NCBI GenBank assembly: GCA_030429565.1
Contig: JAUIFE010000005.1
Coordinates: forward strand, 372,001-436,000
Reading direction: 5' to 3'
Length of the DNA: 64,000 bases
Source of the DNA: Holophagae bacterium
Lineage (GTDB): Bacteria > Acidobacteriota > Holophagae > Acanthopleuribacterales > Acanthopleuribacteraceae
The position numbers were made by a program, and so were the translations under genes. Under the pieces are notes generated by a model that saw only the letters and a program-made list of their open reading frames with translations, did not search any database and was not told where the DNA came from. Shown piece after piece: positions 17,749 through 27,088 of this stretch (position 1 is its first letter; the number at the start of each line of letters is the position of its first letter).

Positions 17749-18930
17749 TTGACCAACGTGAATGTGCCGCCTTTAACTGCCATTGCCGATCAGACCGATC
17801 AGCCGCCAACCGTGACGCTGCAAGACGGTGCGCGTCGCATTACGTTGGTGGGGTTGGTCGACGATGACGAAGCCGGTCTGGCCCGCGTTGACAGGATCAT
17901 TACCGACCTAAACCCGGACACCGTCTGCGTGGCTTTGTGTGAAACGCGTTTCAAAATTTTGACGGACGATGCGTTTTGGCGCAGTTTGAAAGTCATCGAT
18001 GTTTTGCGCCAAGGCCGTTTGCTGATGTTGCTGGGAACCGTTGCCACTGCCTGGTTTCAACATCGCCAAGGTAAAGACGTGGCGGTGCGGCTCGGCCAAG
18101 AGATGCTGGCGCGAATGGATGTTGCCCGCGAGATGGGCGCCAAATTGGAGTTTGGCGAGCGCGATCTGCAGGTGACACTCAAACGCAGTTGGCGTCAGTT
18201 GTCGGCCAACCGCCGTGCCAAAACCCTGCTGCAGCTTTTACGGGCCTTGGTTTCGCGTAAGCGACGGCAAAGGCCGCCGTCGTCAGATTCGTTGCACGGG
18301 GCCCTGCGCAACCATTTACCCGAGGTGGAGGCGCCGTTTTTTGAAGAAGCCGACCAATATTTAATGGATAGCATTCGTCGCGCTGAAGGGGACCACGTCG
18401 TTGCCTTGGTACCGGCCGAGCGTTTGGCGGCGGTTGCCGCTTTTTTTGAGACGCCGGTTGATCGCGGGGCCCTGGCCACGCCGCCGCAAACGCCATGGTG
18501 GGTGCGGTCCGTGCCTTGGCTGGTCAGCATGCTGTTAATCGGTCTGTTGATTTACGGTTTTTTCGGCCGCCGTGATCTGTCCTTTTCCACCATTCTGATG
18601 ACATGGGCCGTGCCCAATTGGATCTGTACCGGTTTGTTTATGTTGCCGGCGCGCCCGACCCTTGCCGCTTTTGCCGCTGGTTTGCTTGTTACTCCGTTTA
18701 CCGTGCTCAGTCCGCTGTTGCGGACGGCGGTGGTCGTAGGGTTGGTTGAAGGTTGGCGGCGGCGGCCGCTGGTCACCGACTGCGAGAAAATCCCCGTCGA
18801 CATTAGCAGCCGGGCGGGGATTTACCGCAACCCATTGACCCACACGCTGTTGGTGGTGGTATTGAGTCATTTAGGTTCGAATCTCGGCAATTATGTGGGC
18901 GCTTTTCTGTTGCTGCGTTTGCTGGCCTGA
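17749..18930 (+). CDS. TraB/PrgY-like membrane protein, about 393 aa
   Basis: The N-terminal half has the TraB-type opening: ITLVGLVDDDEAGLARVDRII then LNPDTVCVALCETRF, followed by a basic helical region and GDHVVALVPAERLAAV. In TraB/PrgY the corresponding opening is V-G-T-A-H with S and then a metal-type Glu; here the histidine is not conserved (VGLVDDD), so catalysis may be lost. Three or four membrane helices follow in the C-terminal 150 residues. The family has been linked to inhibition of peptide pheromones and membrane processes; function here unknown. TTG 17749 follows GGGGAG; codons upstream to 17437 look non-coding. Confidence 0.6.
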   Translation: MTNVNVPPLTAIADQTDQPPTVTLQDGARRITLVGLVDDDEAGLARVDRIITDLNPDTVCVALCETRFKILTDDAFWRSLKVIDVLRQGRLLMLLGTVATAWFQHRQGKDVAVRLGQEMLARMDVAREMGAKLEFGERDLQVTLKRSWRQLSANRRAKTLLQLLRALVSRKRRQRPPSSDSLHGALRNHLPEVEAPFFEEADQYLMDSIRRAEGDHVVALVPAERLAAVAAFFETPVDRGALATPPQTPWWVRSVPWLVSMLLIGLLIYGFFGRRDLSFSTILMTWAVPNWICTGLFMLPARPTLAAFAAGLLVTPFTVLSPLLRTAVVVGLVEGWRRRPLVTDCEKIPVDISSRAGIYRNPLTHTLLVVVLSHLGSNLGNYVGAFLLLRLLA

Positions 18931-19437
18931 GCGCTAACCGCGGCCGACGCCCGGCTGGATCGGAGAGGGATTGTCGACAAGACGTGAATTTTCTTGTTTT
19001 TTATCAATCTTTCTAACCGTGTGAATTCTCTCGCTCGGGATCCGTCCAACAGGTTAGAATCGTCTATTGCAAGGTGAACCGTTTTGGTCGGTGGGTTTGC
19101 GCGGATGATCGCGGTCGCGTCGCCGTTTTGTATTCCCGGATGGCAAGCGGATTCAACTTAAAAAGCGCGATAAGTGTGGATGATTTTGGCGAAAGATCGG
19201 GTGCGAACTTGTTTGAAAAATGCTGACCGGGGTCGCGCACGGCGTCTCGCGGTTAGGGGATCGAACATTTTTGCCGGCTATTGCCGCCCCAACGCTTGGC
19301 GAAAATCGCTGCGAGGTATCGCGCTTTTTAGGTTGAATGCCCTCGGTGAGGGTGTTGCCCGCGAAATCGGTTGCGCGCAAAGTCCGGTTTGACGACAGTC
19401 GCCGCGCTGTGAATCGGTCTTAGGTATGAGGCGTGTT
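18931..19437. other. 507-bp intergenic region
   Basis: It separates the TraB-like gene from the GGDEF/EAL gene on the same strand. I checked for a cyclic-di-GMP riboswitch and saw no convincing core. No gene and no clear terminator are visible. Confidence 0.5.
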
Positions 19438-22020
19438 ATGAAGTCCCGCAAAGACTTAATTTTGGGTTTGTGTCTGGTGTTGTTGCCAACCGTGGTGGCA
19501 ACCCTTTGGCACGCCTCCGTGTCCCACTCAACCGGAGACCGCTTGACGGAACTCAACCAGCCGTTGTACCCGGTGATCGAACGGACGAGCGGCATCATTG
19601 GCCGTATTCACGAGCTGCGCGAACTCTTTTTAAGTACCGAAGCGGCCGATGATGAGCAGCTTATGTTGTGTCGCGGTCTGATTCGCGCCAACGAAGAAGA
19701 TTTCCAATACCTTTCCCTACATGCCGCCGAACGCGAGGTGTTTAACCTGCACAAAACCGCTTCGCGCCTTGCACGTGACGGCTTGGCCTTGCACGCCATG
19801 CGTGCGGCCGATCCGAATCAGGATCGCCAGGCGCTCGAAGCCGAATTTCGCAATGACTGTGAGCGCTTGGCGGCCGATCTCGAGGCTTTTCGTTTTCGCC
19901 AATCGCAACGCTTCGCCGATCAACTGGGCCAAGTCGCCGACGATGCGGCGCGGATGCATGCGGTGTCGCCGTATCTAACCCTGATCGCCTTGTTGTTGGG
20001 TTTGGTTGCCGCCCTTTATTTCGGCAAGTTGTACAACGACAAAAACAGTGCTTTAACCAATGCTCACCTGGCGTTGGAGAGCCGTTTTCAAGAGATTTGC
20101 AAGGTCAATAAACGTTTGGAAGAAGAAGTGGGTGAGCGCGGTCACGTGGAAGAAAAACTGCGTCAAAGCCTACTTTTTGAAGAAGCGATGGCCGGCATTT
20201 CCAATTTATTCACCACCATTTACCACCCGGATTTACGGTCCGTCGTGCGCATTTTGGGGCAAGTTGTCGGTGTGGATTTGACCTTCATCGGCATTTTTAA
20301 CCAGGCCGATAAAAGTGTCGCCAAGGTCTTGGAGTGGACCAAAAACGACGACGACCTGACCTTTCCCGACCCGACTCAGCTTGATTTGAGCCGTTACACC
20401 GATCTGCACCAACGGCTGATTCGCCGGCAAAGGATTATGGTTGAAGATGTGGCGGGTTTGGATGAGAACAGTGGCGAAGAGCGCTTGTTCATGACCAACC
20501 TTGGGCTACGCGCGCTATTTTTGGTGCCGGTCGCGGCCAAGGAACGGGGGATTTGGGGTTATTTGGGTGTGGCCGATATGGGTCAAGCGCGCTTCTGGAG
20601 TGAGGACGAAAAACGAATCCTGCGCACGGTGGGCGCTATGTTGGCCAACTTCCTGGGGCGCAATGCGGCCGAAAAGCAACTCAAGCATGACGCGGTTCAC
20701 GATACCCTCACCGGCTTACCCAATCGTGCGCTCGTGATGGATCGCTTGGCCCATGCGGTTGAGCGTATTAAGCGCCATCCCGAGGAGCGTTTTGCCGTGT
20801 TGTTCCTCGATTTGGATCGCTTTAAACCGGTCAACGATTCGCTCGGCCATGCCGTCGGCGATTGTTTGTTGGTGGCGGTGAGCCGCCGTTTGCGGCAATG
20901 CGTTCGTTCAATTGATACCGTGGCGCGCATTGGCGGCGACGAATTTATCTGCCTGTTGGAAGACCTGGGGGATGATCACGAGGCCCAACATTTCGCCCAA
21001 AAAATTCACGAAGCACTGGCGGTTCCTTTTGAGTTGGACGAACACGAAGTTTTTGTCACGGCCAGCATCGGGATTGCGGTATGGCGCCCCGATTATCCGA
21101 GTGCCGAAGAATTAATGCGCGACGCCGACGTGGCGATGTATCGCGCCAAAAGCATGGGCAAGGGGCGCAGCGTCTTTTTCGAAAAGTCGATGCAAACCCA
21201 CACTGTCGGTACCCTTAAAATGGAAACCGATTTGCGTCGTGCCTTGGATCGTGGCGAGTTCCACATGTTTTACCAGCCGATTGTCAGCCTGGAAAGCGGT
21301 GAAATTGTGGCCTTTGAGTCCCTGTTGCGCTGGGATCACAGTTTGCGCGGCATGGTTCCGCCCGATCAGTTCATTACGATGGCGGAGAACATCGGCACCA
21401 TGGTCGACCTGGGCCGTTGGGCTTTGGAACAAGCGTGTTCGCAACTGGCCGCGTGGCATCAAATGGGATTTCCCGACCTATCGATATCGGTCAACGTCTC
21501 TGTTCAACAGTTCCACCATGAAGATTTGGATGATTTGATCCGCGAGGTTTTGGCGCGAACCGGCGTGCCGCCCGCATCGCTGAAATTAGAGTTGACCGAA
21601 AGCATTCTGATGGAGAACTTGGAAACCAACATTGCCATGTTGCAGCGCTTGCGCGACATCGGCCTCGAGATCATGGTCGACGATTTCGGGACCGGCTACT
21701 CTTCGTTGAGTTACTTGCACCGCTTTCCGCTGAGCGCGTTGAAAATTGATCGCGCCTTTTTGCAAAACGTACCTGGCAACGAGGAAAATGCCGCCATTAC
21801 CGCCGCCATTTTGGCCATGGCCGATCAGCTCGGCTTGGATGTCGTCGCCGAAGGCATTGAAAACGAAGAACAGTTGCTGTTTTTGTGGGGGAAACGGTGC
21901 CAATTGGTTCAGGGTTATTTGTTTAATGCGCCACTGACGCGTGAGCAGGCGACGACCGCCCTTTACAAACGCGAAACGGTCGCGCTTCTCAATCACTTAA
22001 CCTGCTCAACGCGTCCTTGA
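19438..22020 (+). CDS. Membrane-anchored GAF-GGDEF-EAL cyclic-di-GMP protein, 860 aa
   Basis: Two membrane helices (about 8-26 and 178-195) bracket a helical periplasmic sensor region. A coiled coil (about 210-245) leads into a GAF domain (about 250-405), then a GGDEF domain with RIGGDEF (GGDEF at 499-503) and an RxxD inhibitory site (RSID) five residues before it, then an EAL domain. The EAL signature reads E-S-L (Glu 627), a tolerated variant, and later motifs (SVNVS, ELTES, DDFGTGYSSLSYL, KIDRAF, EGIE) are present. Both cyclase and phosphodiesterase look competent. ATG 19438 has GAGG 6 nt upstream; ATG 19426 is also possible. It probably controls motility or attachment. Confidence 0.93.
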   Translation: MKSRKDLILGLCLVLLPTVVATLWHASVSHSTGDRLTELNQPLYPVIERTSGIIGRIHELRELFLSTEAADDEQLMLCRGLIRANEEDFQYLSLHAAEREVFNLHKTASRLARDGLALHAMRAADPNQDRQALEAEFRNDCERLAADLEAFRFRQSQRFADQLGQVADDAARMHAVSPYLTLIALLLGLVAALYFGKLYNDKNSALTNAHLALESRFQEICKVNKRLEEEVGERGHVEEKLRQSLLFEEAMAGISNLFTTIYHPDLRSVVRILGQVVGVDLTFIGIFNQADKSVAKVLEWTKNDDDLTFPDPTQLDLSRYTDLHQRLIRRQRIMVEDVAGLDENSGEERLFMTNLGLRALFLVPVAAKERGIWGYLGVADMGQARFWSEDEKRILRTVGAMLANFLGRNAAEKQLKHDAVHDTLTGLPNRALVMDRLAHAVERIKRHPEERFAVLFLDLDRFKPVNDSLGHAVGDCLLVAVSRRLRQCVRSIDTVARIGGDEFICLLEDLGDDHEAQHFAQKIHEALAVPFELDEHEVFVTASIGIAVWRPDYPSAEELMRDADVAMYRAKSMGKGRSVFFEKSMQTHTVGTLKMETDLRRALDRGEFHMFYQPIVSLESGEIVAFESLLRWDHSLRGMVPPDQFITMAENIGTMVDLGRWALEQACSQLAAWHQMGFPDLSISVNVSVQQFHHEDLDDLIREVLARTGVPPASLKLELTESILMENLETNIAMLQRLRDIGLEIMVDDFGTGYSSLSYLHRFPLSALKIDRAFLQNVPGNEENAAITAAILAMADQLGLDVVAEGIENEEQLLFLWGKRCQLVQGYLFNAPLTREQATTALYKRETVALLNHLTCSTRP

Positions 22021-22039
22021 TGCGTGGCCGTTGTCCCCG

Positions 22040-22750
22040 TTAGAACAAACGACCCCGGCAACATTCCACCAAACGCTCGCAAAAGACCTCGCGGTTTTTG
22101 AACAAAAAGAAATGGTCGCCCTCAATGCGGTGCGCCACCAAGGGTTTGGTTGTCTCGTGTTGCCAATGCTGGACTTCCTCGTCGCTAATCAATTCTTCGC
22201 TGCCGGTGATTGAAATAATCGGCAGGTTGACCGGGTAAGGCCCGCGCGAGGTAGGAAACAATTCGATGGCTTTGAAATCAGCGCGGAGAATGGGTTCGAA
22301 CAAGTCGCGCAGCTCGGGATTGGCCAGGAAGGCCGGCGGCAATCCGCCCAGCGCTTCGACCTTGGCGAAAAATGCTTCCTTGGGTAACCCGTGAATGTGC
22401 TCCTCGCGCACCCAGTGTTCCGGCGCCTTGCGGCCGGTGACAATCAGGCGGCGCGGCGCGGGCAGGCCTTGCGCCAAAATCCGGTGCATCAATAAGAAGG
22501 CGACTTGGGCGCCCATGCTGTGGCCGAACAAAACATAAGGGGGTTTGAGGTAAGGCAAGACCTGGGTCAAGGCGTCGTCGGTGACGGCGTGTAGGTCCTC
22601 AAGCGGGCGTTCTTTAAAACGACTGCCGTGACCGGGGTAATCGAAGGCGTGGAAGGCCAGATCGGCGGGCAGGTTTTCGGCCAGTTCGCGGTAGGAGAAG
22701 CGGTTACCGCCGGCGAATGGAAATGCCAGAATTGTAAGCGGTTGGTTCAT
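22040..22750 (-). CDS. Type II thioesterase (GrsT/TesA-like alpha/beta hydrolase), 236 aa
   Basis: ILAFPFAGGNRFSYRELAENLP (about 5-26) and FGHSMGAQVAFLL (nucleophile Ser in GHSMG, about 86) are typical of external thioesterases that edit NRPS or PKS assembly lines; the late D and H are seen in ITGSEELISDEEV and IEGDHFFLF. No NRPS/PKS gene is in the window, so its partner must be elsewhere or it acts on other thioesters. ATG 22750 is preferred: GGGAG lies 8 nt upstream, while TTG 22756 is too close to it. It converges on the GGDEF/EAL gene with 19 bp between stops. Confidence 0.87.
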   Translation of the reverse strand: MNQPLTILAFPFAGGNRFSYRELAENLPADLAFHAFDYPGHGSRFKERPLEDLHAVTDDALTQVLPYLKPPYVLFGHSMGAQVAFLLMHRILAQGLPAPRRLIVTGRKAPEHWVREEHIHGLPKEAFFAKVEALGGLPPAFLANPELRDLFEPILRADFKAIELFPTSRGPYPVNLPIISITGSEELISDEEVQHWQHETTKPLVAHRIEGDHFFLFKNREVFCERLVECCRGRLF

Positions 22751-23259
22751 GATCAATGCTCCCAGGCGTGGTGCAGCGACCCGCGTGTTGTGGGTCGGAA
22801 CTCAAGCCGAAAGTGTGTGATTCGGTGCGACGCTACGGCTCAAGGTTTTGATGCAAAACGAGATGGAAAAGTGCAGTGGTCGTCTACAAAAGACAGGGTG
22901 CATCTTGCGGCTCGTTTCAGCGCGACCGATTGTGCCATGGTGCCGGTTGGAATCGCTCACCTTCGGTCAAAGCGCCGATTGTAACCTGATCAACGCGAAC
23001 GCGGGAGCTCTTTTCTGTGCCGCATTGGCGCTGGTGTTTATCGCGTCTGGCCGGCGAAGCTTGCTTGAAATCACATTTTTGAAAATATTTGAATTTTAGG
23101 TCGCAAACTGTGTCGGCGTGATAAAACTCTCCTTTTCGTGGTTGATACATTGGAAAACAGTTGTTCATCACCTATATTGAAAGGCAGACTCCCATCCGAG
23201 TCTGGTTGCTTGAACGCCAAGCGATCGTTTCAACGATCATGTTACGCTGGAGAACTTTT
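22751..23259. other. 509-bp divergent intergenic region with two hairpins
   Basis: It separates the thioesterase (minus) and the TPR gene (plus), so it should hold promoters for both. In the leader of the TPR gene CAGACTC (23185-23191) pairs perfectly with GAGTCTG (23198-23204), and GATCGTT (23223-23229) with AACGATC (23232-23238). No gene seen. Confidence 0.5.
23185..23238 (+). promoter_or_regulatory. Two leader inverted repeats before the TPR gene
   Basis: The first is a 7-bp perfect hairpin with a 6-nt loop (23185-23204). The second is a 7-bp dyad separated by 2 nt (23223-23238), more like a protein operator than an RNA stem. The ribosome-binding site GGAG (23249-23252) comes right after them, so they could control expression of the TPR gene. 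Confidence 0.35.
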
Positions 23260-23808
23260 ATGTCACGAAGAGAAATCGATTTTTCTGAGGCAGCCCAAGA
23301 GGGAATTGATCTCTGTAAGCGTGGTCATTGGGATGAGGGTCTGGTTTGTCTAAACCAGGCGATGCTGGGCGACCGTTCGTCCTTGCCGTCAAGCGCGTTT
23401 TCTTACCTTGGCTATGCGATGGCCTTGCGTGAGAACAAGCTTTGGGAAGGCCTGAACATGGCGCAGTTGGGCGTTGAAAATGCCTTTTACGATGCCGATA
23501 ACTACTTTAACTTGGCGCGTATCTACCTGCTTCGCGACAATCGCCGTGGTGCCCACCATGCGATTGTTGAAGGCCTGAAAGTAAGTCCCGGTCACCGTGG
23601 CTTGCTGTCGCTCCAAGAAAAAATCGGTGTTCGGGCGCGCCCCGTCATTCCATTTCTGAACCGGGACCACCTTTTAAATATCTATCTAGGGAAGGTTCGT
23701 CATTCCCTGAAAACCGCTCGTACCCAGCAAAAAACCAAAAAGAAACCGGTTAAAAAGCAAAAAGCGAGCACCAAAAAAGCCGATGTGCCAAATCTGTTTG
23801 ATTTGTAA
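23260..23808 (+). CDS. TPR-like protein with lysine-rich tail, 182 aa
   Basis: Helical repeats of TPR character run through AAQEGIDLCKRGHWDEGLVCL, FSYLGYAMALRENKLWEGLNMA and DNYFNLARIYLLRDNRRGAHHA. The tail (about 145-175) is very rich in lysine, which could bind nucleic acid or acidic partners. No signal peptide is seen. ATG 23260 has GGAG 7 nt upstream; a longer frame from 23161 crosses the leader hairpins and is less likely. No specific function recognised. Confidence 0.75.
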   Translation: MSRREIDFSEAAQEGIDLCKRGHWDEGLVCLNQAMLGDRSSLPSSAFSYLGYAMALRENKLWEGLNMAQLGVENAFYDADNYFNLARIYLLRDNRRGAHHAIVEGLKVSPGHRGLLSLQEKIGVRARPVIPFLNRDHLLNIYLGKVRHSLKTARTQQKTKKKPVKKQKASTKKADVPNLFDL

Positions 23809-23834
23809 ACGACGCTTTTAGGTTCTGTGAAAGA

Positions 23835-23867
23835 GGGTTGAGTCAGTGACTCAACCCTTTACTATTT
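23835..23867. terminator. Bidirectional terminator between convergent genes
   Basis: GGGTTGAGTC (23835-23844) pairs perfectly with GACTCAACCC (23848-23857) around a 3-nt loop, followed by TTT and then a second T run. It sits between the stops of the TPR gene and the AlaX-type gene and can serve both strands. Confidence 0.88.
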
Positions 23868-23873
23868 TTGGGC

Positions 23874-25085
23874 TTAAGCAAATGCTTGGTCGAGGTTCGC
23901 GTTTTCGGGACATTTGCCCTCGGCTTTTTCCGGACGGCCGCCTCCGCGTGCACCGAGGCTTTTTCCTTCGTTGCGAAACCATTGGCCTGCATCGAACTGG
24001 GCCGATGTGCCACGCGCCACTACCAGCCGCACAAACCCCTGTTCGGCGACACGGGTCCGCACTGCCGCAACCACATCGCCGCGTGTAATCAGGTGGTCGG
24101 CTAACTTGCGCGCGCTATCGATATCCTCGGCGACGGCGTTGATTACGGTTGTTCCGCTGTCTGCTACTTCATGGGTCGCCAGCAAGCGTTCTGCTTCGAA
24201 ACGCGCCGCCTCCGCGCGTAATTTACCCAACTCTTGCCGCAGTGCTTTGCTTTCGTCCAGAAGGCGTAGTACTTGGTCGGGCAATTCGCTGACGCTGCAC
24301 TGTAAATTTGCCGCCGCCTGCTGGAGTAAGGTTTCACTTTGGTTGAGGTAATCCAGGGTGCGCAGGCCGCAGTGGAAGTGAACCCGCGTGAGTTTTTTGA
24401 TTTTCTCTTTGGCGATGATGTGCAGTGCGCCGATCTCGCCGGTGCTGCTGCAATGGGTTCCGCCACAAGGCGTCCAGTCAACCCCTTCAATTTCCAACAC
24501 ACGGATGTTCTCGCTGACCTTGGGGGGGCGCCGTAGGGGCATCGCCGCAAGGGCTGCCGGCGAGGGATTGTGAACGCGAATCGGGTGGTTGGCCAAAATC
24601 CATTGGTTGGCTTGCCTGGCCGCTTCACTCAGTGTTGCCGGGTTGACATCCTGGCTTTCGAGATCAACCGAAATGGTGCGTGTCCCCAAGCGTGCCGATT
24701 TGGTTTCCAGCCCCGCCACGTGGAAAAACGCAGCCGAGAGTAAGTGCTGACCCGAGTGCGCGCGCATCATGTCGCGGCGCCGCTCGGTTTCGACCAGCGC
24801 GCCGACGGTTTGGTTGCGCCAGGTCGCCTGTGCGGGTTGGTCGATGAGGTGATAAATGGTGCCGGCCTCGTCAATTTGGGTGTCAATCACGGTGACCGTC
24901 TCCGTGCCGATGTGCAATTCGCCGCCGTCGCCGAGCTGACCGCCGCCCTCGGGATAGAAGAAGGTGCGATCGAGTTGGAGTGCGGCCTTACCGTCAAAAT
25001 CGGCGATGCCGGTGATGACCGCGTCGTAAGATGCTTGCCAATCATTGTGGGGATCGAGATAGAGTTTTTCGCAGTCGAGCGCCAT
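23874..25085 (-). CDS. Alanyl-tRNA editing protein, AlaX-L type with DHHA1 domain, 403 aa
   Basis: The editing domain has FFYPEGGGQLGDGG, then HSGQH (HxxxH, about 110-114) and CGGTH (CxxxH, about 208-212), the four zinc-site residues of AlaRS-type editing domains. A coiled coil and a C-terminal DHHA1-like domain follow, ending in GARGGGRPEKAEG, equivalent to the AlaRS C-terminus. It would deacylate Ser- or Gly-tRNA(Ala) in trans. All expected residues are visible. It is the last gene of an apparent YceI / aldo-keto reductase / AlaX minus-strand operon (35-bp gap). Confidence 0.92.
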   Translation of the reverse strand: MALDCEKLYLDPHNDWQASYDAVITGIADFDGKAALQLDRTFFYPEGGGQLGDGGELHIGTETVTVIDTQIDEAGTIYHLIDQPAQATWRNQTVGALVETERRRDMMRAHSGQHLLSAAFFHVAGLETKSARLGTRTISVDLESQDVNPATLSEAARQANQWILANHPIRVHNPSPAALAAMPLRRPPKVSENIRVLEIEGVDWTPCGGTHCSSTGEIGALHIIAKEKIKKLTRVHFHCGLRTLDYLNQSETLLQQAAANLQCSVSELPDQVLRLLDESKALRQELGKLRAEAARFEAERLLATHEVADSGTTVINAVAEDIDSARKLADHLITRGDVVAAVRTRVAEQGFVRLVVARGTSAQFDAGQWFRNEGKSLGARGGGRPEKAEGKCPENANLDQAFA

Positions 25086-25120
25086 GGAGAAATCACCTTT
25101 CGTCGTATGTCAATAGCAGG

Positions 25121-26086
25121 TCAGTCGGCGAAGGCCCACTGAACCGGATTGTCGCCGAGCGGGTCGGCGACCTGTTTGCCGATGGCGTTGATGTCGCGCC
25201 AAACGGCGGCGTCCAGCGCGAGGTTCGCAGCGGCGGCGGTGGCGATAATTTGCTCAGGTCGGCGTGCGCCAACGACGGCGGCCAGACCGGGTTGGTGGAT
25301 CAGCCAGGCTAGAGCGAGTTGGGCCATGGCCACCCCGTGTGCGGCCGCCAAGGGGCGTAGTTGGGCAAGGGCCGTTTGCACCCGTGACCAGTGCGGCTCT
25401 TGGAACAGCTTGTGCTGGGCGCGGTGATCGCCATCTTCGAACTGATGGTCGGCGGCAAACTTATCGGCGAGGATGCCCTGGGCCAAGGGTGAGTAGGCCA
25501 ACACGGCAATGCCGCGTTCCTGGCAGAAGGGAAGCAGGGCGGCGTCGTGCATGCGCCAAAAAAGGGAATAGGGCGGTTGCACGCTGTCAATCGGCGCATA
25601 ACGCAGTGCTTCCTGAAGTTGGTCGCAGGAAAAATTAGAAACGCCGATGGCGCGGATTTTTCCCTGTTCTTTAAGCGCCAGCAGGGCGTGCAAGGTTTCT
25701 TCAAGGGGAACCAGCGGCGTGCCGAAGGTTCCGGCGGGCCAGTGAATTTGGTAAAGGTCGATAACGTCGGTATTTAGGTTTTTGAGCGAGCGGTGACAAG
25801 CCTCAATCACTTGATCGTGAGCAAGGTGGTTGCAAAACACCTTGCTCAGCAATGTCACTTCGCGGCGCATCGGCGACAGAGCTTGCGCGATGATGCGTTC
25901 ACTGTGGCCGTTCCCGTAAACTTCGGCGGTGTCGAAGGAGGTGACGCCGTGTTCGAAGGCGGCCCGCAGGGTGGCGATTGATTCACGATCATCAATGCCG
26001 ACCCACATGCGTTTGCCCGTTTGCCAGGTGCCCATGATGATGCGGCCCAGCACCACATCGCTTGTGCCGCAAGTAAGGTTGGTCAC
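25121..26086 (-). CDS. Aldo/keto reductase, 321 aa
   Basis: The (beta/alpha)8 family pattern is complete: SFDTAEVYGNGHSE (Asp and Tyr of the catalytic tetrad), LLSKV (Lys), DLYQIHWP (His), GVSNFS, VQPPYSLFWR and AYSPLAQGILADKF. It would reduce carbonyl compounds with NADPH in the cytoplasm; the substrate is unknown. The GTG at 26086 starts 3 nt after the stop of the YceI gene, so translation is probably coupled. Confidence 0.92.
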   Translation of the reverse strand: MTNLTCGTSDVVLGRIIMGTWQTGKRMWVGIDDRESIATLRAAFEHGVTSFDTAEVYGNGHSERIIAQALSPMRREVTLLSKVFCNHLAHDQVIEACHRSLKNLNTDVIDLYQIHWPAGTFGTPLVPLEETLHALLALKEQGKIRAIGVSNFSCDQLQEALRYAPIDSVQPPYSLFWRMHDAALLPFCQERGIAVLAYSPLAQGILADKFAADHQFEDGDHRAQHKLFQEPHWSRVQTALAQLRPLAAAHGVAMAQLALAWLIHQPGLAAVVGARRPEQIIATAAAANLALDAAVWRDINAIGKQVADPLGDNPVQWAFAD

Positions 26087-26089
26087 GGC

Positions 26090-26659
26090 TTAGTCCGCTT
26101 TCCATTCGCCTTCAAAGGAAACAAAGGCGATGGGCAGAATCGATTGGTGGGCGCAGAGTTTCATCATGGCTTGCAGGGGCGCTTCAGCCAAACCGAGATC
26201 GGCCAAACCAACGGCGACGCTGTGTTGCGTGGTGGCACTGACTGTTTTTTTGCCGGTGCGAACCAAGGTCATGGGAAAGGTGATCTCGGGTGAGAGGCCC
26301 CGATAATGCAAGGTGGCGACAAATTTAACCTGGGCCGAGTCACCGACTTTTTTGGGTAAGGCATCGGCAGGGAAGGCACCTTCGAGCACAAAAGTGGGGT
26401 GCTGGGCGACTTCGAACAAGGCGGTTTTGATGTTGGTATCGCGCGGTGCCAAGCCGGTGTCGAGGCTGTTGAGATCGACGCTGATCTTAAAGCGGCCGTT
26501 TTCGGCGCCACCCGTCACTTTAAATGTGCCTGGTACAGCGGCGTTGTTGTTTTTGACCGATTGAAAGTGAACTTGGCCGCCGTCGAGTTTCCAGCCGGCC
26601 AAGAGGGGGCCGCCGACGAACAGGGCGAGCAGCGCGAAAGTCCTTAGGGTCAATGATTT
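26090..26659 (-). CDS. YceI-like periplasmic lipid-binding protein, 189 aa
   Basis: A signal peptide (about 1-20) is followed by the YceI pattern: WKLDGGQVHFQSVKNN, then GRFKISVDLNSLDTG with DTNIKTALFEVAQHPTFVLEG, and a C-terminal FVSFEGEW strand. YceI proteins form a lipocalin-like barrel that binds polyisoprenoid-type ligands in the periplasm. ATG 26659 is preferred because the signal peptide starts there and GAGG lies upstream. It is the first gene of a three-gene operon and diverges from oleA. Confidence 0.87.
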   Translation of the reverse strand, partial: KSLTLRTFALLALFVGGPLLAGWKLDGGQVHFQSVKNNNAAVPGTFKVTGGAENGRFKISVDLNSLDTGLAPRDTNIKTALFEVAQHPTFVLEGAFPADALPKKVGDSAQVKFVATLHYRGLSPEITFPMTLVRTGKKTVSATTQHSVAVGLADLGLAEAPLQAMMKLCAHQSILPIAFVSFEGEWKAD

Positions 26660-27088
26660 CATGGCAATGCACCTCGTCAAAAAGCAGAGTATAAGGAATG
26701 CTGGTCGTATTCAAACACGGTTCGGAAGCGGGAACAACGGCATTTGTGGGATATGGGCGGCAAGGGCCGCGGGGCGGGGGAAGGAACCTTTGGCTGAACC
26801 TGGACAGGGGGCGTTGTCATCGAATCCGGTTCTAAAAAAGCGCTACTCATGCCGTAAATCGCTCGAGGAGTACTTCCCAGTTGCTTCGCTTTGTGTTTGA
26901 ATACTCGACTTGGGCGTGTTTTCCAACCCTGGTTTTGCGGTCCACGCCCGCCGTAAACCGCCGCCGCCGCAAGGTTGTTGTGCGGTTGCGACGAACTGCT
27001 TTTCCAAAATTCACCCCCCGCAAGACAGCGACGAGCGGGAAATGGTACCCTCGCCGCTGTGATGATCAACCTGACTTTGTGAGTTGTT
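26660..27088. other. 429-bp divergent intergenic region (yceI-like / ole)
   Basis: It must hold divergent promoters for the YceI operon and the ole genes. I see no strong inverted repeat or gene; short frames lack ribosome-binding sites. Confidence 0.5.

Noticed and set aside
18871..18890. GGTTCGAATC, a T-loop-like sequence
   Set aside because: It lies inside the TraB-like coding frame and has no cloverleaf around it.
18931..19437. Possible cyclic-di-GMP riboswitch before the GGDEF/EAL gene
   Set aside because: Fragments such as GCAAGG occur, but the ordered core and stems are not there.
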